Under the pieces are notes generated by a model that was not told the DNA's origin, did not search any database, and saw only the letters and a list, made by a program, of their open reading frames with translations. 10,137 nt of DNA. It comes from JAWLFY01 sp041685355 (GTDB lineage: Bacteria; Planctomycetota; Planctomycetia; Pirellulales; Pirellulaceae). The position numbers were made by a program, and so were the translations under genes. Shown piece after piece: positions 7,287 through 10,137 of the stretch (position 1 is the stretch's first letter; each line of letters starts with the position of its first letter). Location: positions 1 through 10,137 of the forward strand of contig JAWLFY010000170.1 in assembly GCA_041685355.1 (NCBI GenBank). Direction: 5' to 3'.

Positions 7287-8327
7287 ATGCCGACGACCAG
7301 GCTGGACGAATATGAGCTCGGTGGCGTCCTCGGGGTCGGGACGGTCGGCACGATCTATGCCGCGACCCGGAAGGACCCGGCCGGCGAGCCCTCGGTCGAC
7401 CGGGTCGCCATCAAGAAGCTGCACCCGGCCGTTAGCAGAGACCCGCTGATCCGTTCGCGGTTTCGTCGGGAAATGACGATCTTGGAACGGCTTCGCCACC
7501 CCAACATCATCGCCTATCACGGCGGGGGCGAAGACAACGGGCAGCTCTATTACATCATGGAGCTGGTCGATGGGGGGACGGTCAAGGAACTGTTGGAATC
7601 GACCGGCCAACTCCCGTGGCCCGTCGTCGTCGACCTCGCCCGCCAGATCTGCTCGGCGCTTCAGTGCGCCCACAACCACGGCGTGATCCACCGTGACTTG
7701 AAGCCAGGAAATCTGTTCCTGACCCGAGACGCGCACGTCAAACTGGGTGACTTCGGGATCGCGAGAGACCTGCACGGAACGGATTTGACAGCGGACGGGC
7801 TGACCGTCGGTACCCACGCCTACATGTCCCCTGAGCAGATCACCGGCGAACAGAATATCTCCGGCAAAACGGATCTGTACGCGCTCGGGTGTTGCCTGTT
7901 CGAGTGTCTCTCCGGTCGCAAGCCGTTCGTCGGCGATAACTTCGCGCAGCTGTTCGACCAACACCTCCGGGCGGAACCTCCGCGGGTGACCCATTTCGCC
8001 GGCGATTGCCCGCCGGAGCTCGAAGAGGAAATCCTGCAATTGCTCGCGAAAAAACCTGAGGATCGGCCGTTCAACGCTCGCCAAGTCCAAGGCGTGATGC
8101 TTCAGCTTGGTGAGAAGTACGGGCTCGACGACAAGCAGGACGAAGGGACATCCGAAGGTGACGTCGGCGCGGCCCATGTCACCGCGGTCGGTCGACGGAT
8201 CTTGGAGATGCAGATCCGGGGGCGGATGGGGGGCGCCGTTCGCGGCGAGATCGGCTGGGCCCGCATCGCGGTCGTCCTGCTGTTGATCGGCGGCCTGCTC
8301 GCCACCGTCGCTTTCTTGAGCGGTTGA
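7287..8327 (+). CDS. PknB-type Ser/Thr protein kinase with C-terminal membrane anchor
   Basis: The 346-residue product is a complete Hanks-type kinase that transfers phosphate from ATP to Ser/Thr of target proteins. Visible motifs are the glycine loop GVGTVG (16-21), VAIKK with Lys43, the alpha-C Glu62, HRDLKPGN (135-142) with catalytic Asp137, DFG (155-157), SPEQ (181-184), Asp197 of subdomain IX and Arg260 of subdomain XI. After a linker of about 55 residues a hydrophobic helix (about 327-344) ends two residues before the C-terminus, so the kinase is predicted to be tail-anchored with the catalytic domain in the cytoplasm and no external sensor domain. The ATG at 7287 puts the kinase fold ten residues in; no clear ribosome binding site precedes it, which fits translation following from rplU 22 bp upstream. 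Its substrates cannot be read from the sequence. Confidence 0.95.
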   Translation: MPTTRLDEYELGGVLGVGTVGTIYAATRKDPAGEPSVDRVAIKKLHPAVSRDPLIRSRFRREMTILERLRHPNIIAYHGGGEDNGQLYYIMELVDGGTVKELLESTGQLPWPVVVDLARQICSALQCAHNHGVIHRDLKPGNLFLTRDAHVKLGDFGIARDLHGTDLTADGLTVGTHAYMSPEQITGEQNISGKTDLYALGCCLFECLSGRKPFVGDNFAQLFDQHLRAEPPRVTHFAGDCPPELEEEILQLLAKKPEDRPFNARQVQGVMLQLGEKYGLDDKQDEGTSEGDVGAAHVTAVGRRILEMQIRGRMGGAVRGEIGWARIAVVLLLIGGLLATVAFLSG

Positions 8328-8424
8328 GCAACGGTTCGGAAATCACGGTCCATCGCCTCCGCTGCCACCCCGAACAGCGGCACCGGACGGCTCGCGCCGT
8401 TCCGCTCTTGGGGGAAAGAGAAGC
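8328..8424. other. Short spacer between convergent kinase genes
   Basis: This 97-bp spacer lies between two stop codons of converging genes and would be expected to hold a terminator. An imperfect GC-rich stem (GGACGGC with GCCGTTCC, one bulge, TCGC loop, near 8386-8404) is present, but no T-tract follows it on either strand. I do not call a terminator. Confidence 0.4.
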
Positions 8425-9258
8425 TTACGCGGCTCGGCGACTCGGCCCCAAATGGCAACCGAGCGAATCGATCTCGAGCCGCAGCAATTCTTTCGTGACC
8501 GCCTCGGCCGTCGGACGTCGCGACGGGTCGCCGTCGAGCATCCCTTCGACCAGTGTCGCCACGGGGTCCAACAGCAACGGATCGACCGAGTCGATGTGCG
8601 TGAGCCATTCCCACAACAACCTCCCGAGTGCGAACACGTCCATCGCGGGCAGGGCCGCCATTCGCCCTTCGAGCTGTTCGGGGGCCGCGTATTCGGGGCT
8701 GCCGCGGAATACCGGGCCGAGCGGCGTGTGGACCTCCGCCGCGAAGCTTAGATCGATCACCGTCACGTGCCCCTTGTCCCCGACGATCACGTTCGCCGGC
8801 TTCACGTCGCCGTGGACCCAACCGGCTTGGTGCAGCGCGTGGAGCCCCTGAGCCGTTTGCCGGATCAGCCACAACGCGACCGGCAACGGTTGGCCGGCGT
8901 GCGTCGCCATCATCCGCGCCATCGTGACGCCCTCCAAGCGAGGCATCACGACGAACGGGGACGACGACGATGCCGACCCGTCGAGCACCGGAACCAAATT
9001 CGGATGCGCCGTCGCGGTCGCCGCAGCGATAAACCGACGGACCTGCTGTCGACCTTCCAGTTCGGCCGTGCGCCCGACCGCCCTTTTGATCACGTAATCC
9101 CATCGCGGGCTGCCGGCCGCGTCCGCCGGCTGGGCCAACGACAACTCGCTCGTCTCTCCTTGAAAAAGTGAACGCCCCAGCCGCCAAATCCCCAGAACGG
9201 TGCACGAAATGTCCGCTACACTGGGGGTGGTCGTCTGCGTGGTGGAGGCATGTTCCAC
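8425..9258 (-). CDS. Divergent Ser/Thr protein kinase-like protein (HGD/DLS type)
   Basis: The 277-residue product has a protein kinase fold with no transmembrane segment or extra domain. Visible features are a degenerate glycine loop (LGRSLFQGETSEL, about 27-39), YVIKR with Lys58, VHGDVKPAN (148-156) with Asp151, Lys153 and Asn156 kept but Gly for the usual Arg of HRD, DLS (169-171) in place of DFG, APE (192-194), Asp207 of subdomain IX and Arg248 of subdomain XI. The key Lys and both Asp residues remain, so activity is possible. Loss of the HRD Arg means no activation through the usual phosphorylated loop, and DLS plus the poor glycine loop make weak activity or a pseudokinase possible. The start is GTG at 9258, with GAGG about 11 nt upstream; an ATG nearby (9251) is out of frame and the next in-frame Met is too far inside. 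It converges on the canonical kinase with a 97-bp gap. Confidence 0.88.
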   Translation of the reverse strand: MEHASTTQTTTPSVADISCTVLGIWRLGRSLFQGETSELSLAQPADAAGSPRWDYVIKRAVGRTAELEGRQQVRRFIAAATATAHPNLVPVLDGSASSSSPFVVMPRLEGVTMARMMATHAGQPLPVALWLIRQTAQGLHALHQAGWVHGDVKPANVIVGDKGHVTVIDLSFAAEVHTPLGPVFRGSPEYAAPEQLEGRMAALPAMDVFALGRLLWEWLTHIDSVDPLLLDPVATLVEGMLDGDPSRRPTAEAVTKELLRLEIDSLGCHLGPSRRAA

Positions 9259-9274
9259 GATAGCGGGTCCTCAA

Positions 9275-9302
9275 GGTCAAGTCGTGAAGGTTAGGTCGTG
9301 AA
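9275..9302. repeat. 14-bp direct repeat next to kinase-like gene start
   Basis: GGTCAAGTCGTGAA (9275-9288) is followed directly by GGTTAGGTCGTGAA (9289-9302), two differences in 14 bases. It lies 17 bp upstream of the GTG start on the minus strand, so it falls within the likely promoter or leader. It could be a paired protein-binding site or a small duplication. Confidence 0.55.
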
Positions 9303-9398
9303 GAAACAGTGCCACCCGTTTAATCGGCGAACCGTCACGACCGGACGAGTCATCCGGTTCCCACCGTCAAGGTCGACGCAACCTGCCGTCGCGAATCT

Positions 9399-9424
9399 CC
9401 TAAAAAAGCTGGCATTTGTTTAGG
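9399..9424. promoter_or_regulatory. AT-rich imperfect inverted repeat
   Basis: CCTAAA (9399-9404) pairs with TTTAGG (9419-9424), continuing past one A/G mismatch with AA/TT and a wobble pair around a short loop. It is the most AT-rich stretch of an otherwise GC-rich spacer between divergent genes, a plausible place for an operator or a promoter-associated element. No flanking T-tract supports a terminator. Confidence 0.3.
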
Positions 9425-9482
9425 CGGTTTTCCCCCGGTCAACGCAATGACTGATGATAGAGCCCTCGCCAAGTGTTCCGCG

Positions 9483-9542
9483 AACGTGTTTTCCGCCGGT
9501 GGCGACGCGCACAACGTGTGCTCCGCCGGTGGCGACGCGTGC
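9483..9542. repeat. 30-bp tandem repeat, 2 copies, in spacer
   Basis: Two 30-bp units (9483-9512 and 9513-9542) share AACGTGT and the 18-bp core TCCGCCGGTGGCGACGCG, differing at a few positions. The minus strand reads GCGTCGCCACCGGCGGA, which translates as RVATGG-like peptide in open frames. It is non-coding here and resembles a dispersed intergenic repeat; membership in a family is inference. Confidence 0.8.
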
Positions 9543-9624
9543 CCAGCCCGCCGGCTTCCCACCACGACGGCGTCCCAGCCCGACGCGGGGTCTCACACTT
9601 CCTCCCTTGCCTGCGAGCACGATC

Positions 9625-10137
9625 ATGAACCGACTCCCATTTGCGGCCGCGTTGGCGGTGTGCCTCGCCACGGCCACCGCTTTTTGGAACGCTCCTTCGA
9701 GCCATGGCCAGGACATTTTCGGTGAAATCATCGGCCGAACGATCGGGCCGGCCGTCGGGCCGATCCTGGAGGCGGGCGGACGCGAGGTCCTCAACCGGGC
9801 CGGCGGGGAAGCGCTCGAACGCGGGTTGAACCGCGATTGGCGTCGCCGCGGTCGGCCCTCCCCCGGCCCCACCCCGATGCCCTCGCCCCGGCCCCGACCG
9901 AGGCCGCAGCCGCAGCCGAGGCCGCAGCCTTATCCCGGTTCGGGGGGCCCGTCTCAGGGATCGGGCGGACCAGTAATCATCGAGGAGCGTCCCGCCCCCA
10001 AGTCACGCCCGAGCGTTTCCCCTCCGAAAAACGACGCCCGCCCGACGACACCCCCCGAGCCGAACCCGTCCGCCTTGGATGCCGCCTCGACGCACGTTGT
10101 CGGCGAAGGCCCCGCGTTCGCTGCCGCCGTGATCCGC
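9625..10137 (+). CDS. Secreted Pro-rich protein, 3' end beyond window
   Basis: An ATG at 9625 opens a frame that stays open for 171 codons to the right edge with no stop, so the gene is partial. Residues 1-29 form a signal peptide: MNRLPF, a hydrophobic core (AAALAVCLATATAF), then NAPSSHGQ with cleavage probable near residue 29. A Gly/Ile/Leu-rich segment follows (IFGEIIGRTIGPAVGPIL, 31-48), possibly an amphipathic or membrane-associated helix. Next come a basic stretch (RDWRRRGR, 70-77) and a Pro-rich low-complexity region (about 78-150) with PRPRPQPQPRPQP. The product is expected outside the cytoplasmic membrane. No family is recognised and no function is proposed. The ribosome binding site is weak. 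Third codon positions are strongly G/C, as in the neighbouring genes, which supports coding. A minus-strand frame across 9420-9872 is the less credible alternative. Confidence 0.72.
   Translation, partial: MNRLPFAAALAVCLATATAFWNAPSSHGQDIFGEIIGRTIGPAVGPILEAGGREVLNRAGGEALERGLNRDWRRRGRPSPGPTPMPSPRPRPRPQPQPRPQPYPGSGGPSQGSGGPVIIEERPAPKSRPSVSPPKNDARPTTPPEPNPSALDAASTHVVGEGPAFAAAVIR
9901..9929 (+). repeat. Short direct repeat coding for Pro-Gln/Pro-Arg
   Basis: AGGCCGCAGCC occurs at 9901-9911 and again at 9919-9929, 18 bp apart in frame, with CGCAGCCG between. It encodes the alternating RPQPQPRPQP core of the Pro-rich region and may vary in length by slippage. Confidence 0.6.

Larger units (their letters stand above)
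9259..9624. other. 366-bp divergent spacer with repeats
   Basis: This spacer separates the minus-strand kinase-like gene from the plus-strand secreted protein and should carry both promoters. I see a 14-bp direct repeat (9275-9302), an AT-rich inverted repeat (9399-9424) and a 30-bp tandem repeat (9483-9542). TTGACC on the minus strand (revcomp of 9437-9442) resembles a -35 box but lacks a well-spaced -10. Frames crossing this region on the minus strand translate the repeats and are not credible genes. Confidence 0.6.

Noticed and set aside
7227..8177. Open frame of 316 codons on the minus strand
   Set aside because: It is antisense to the canonical kinase, whose motifs are complete on the plus strand. 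The minus-strand product has no recognisable feature.
8102..9280. Open frame of 392 codons on the minus strand
   Set aside because: It overlaps the kinase-like gene on the same strand in another frame and also the end of the first kinase. It is Arg/Gly-rich without domains, whereas the other frame has kinase motifs.
9420..9872. Minus-strand open frame of 150 codons in the right part
   Set aside because: Its C-terminal half is translated 30-bp repeat (RVATGG-type peptide) and its start lies inside the signal-peptide gene at 9625. No domain is seen.

Overview
The window looks like a chromosomal segment of a planctomycete. The evidence is indirect: high GC, very strong GC bias at third codon positions (which opens long false frames on both strands), a giant secreted alpha-2-macroglobulin-like protein, two Ser/Thr kinases of the type abundant in that phylum, weak or absent Shine-Dalgarno sequences, and short tandem repeats in and around genes. 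No mobile element, tRNA, rRNA or CRISPR array was seen.

Layout. Positions 1-145 hold no gene, only a likely intrinsic terminator (82-106) for the gene that follows on the minus strand. Positions 146-6664 (minus) encode one protein of about 2172 residues: a signal peptide, a helical/TPR-like N-terminal part, a carboxypeptidase-regulatory-like domain, MG2 and further macroglobulin domains, a thioester-type helical domain whose thioester residues are lost, and a C-terminal bacterial macroglobulin domain. The gene carries four separate in-frame tandem repeats. A 285-bp divergent spacer with a 16-bp tandem repeat separates it from rplU (6950-7264, plus; ribosomal protein L21). Only 22 bp later comes a complete PknB-type Ser/Thr kinase with a C-terminal membrane anchor (7287-8327, plus), where rpmA would usually sit. 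A second, divergent kinase-like gene (8425-9258, minus, GTG start) converges on it. A 366-bp spacer with several repeats (9259-9624) precedes a secreted Pro-rich protein that starts at 9625 (plus) and runs off the right edge.

How they may work together. L21 is housekeeping. The kinase behind it may be co-transcribed and could couple phosphorylation signalling to growth, but this is inference from spacing alone. The two convergent kinases differ strongly: one is canonical and tail-anchored, the other soluble with HGD and DLS in place of HRD and DFG. The macroglobulin is probably a periplasmic or cell-surface protein acting without covalent thioester trapping. I see no clear evidence of a wholly new multi-gene system. 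The most noteworthy points are the degenerate thioester, the repeat load of the macroglobulin gene, the rplU-kinase linkage, the atypical kinase and the repeats in the two spacers.
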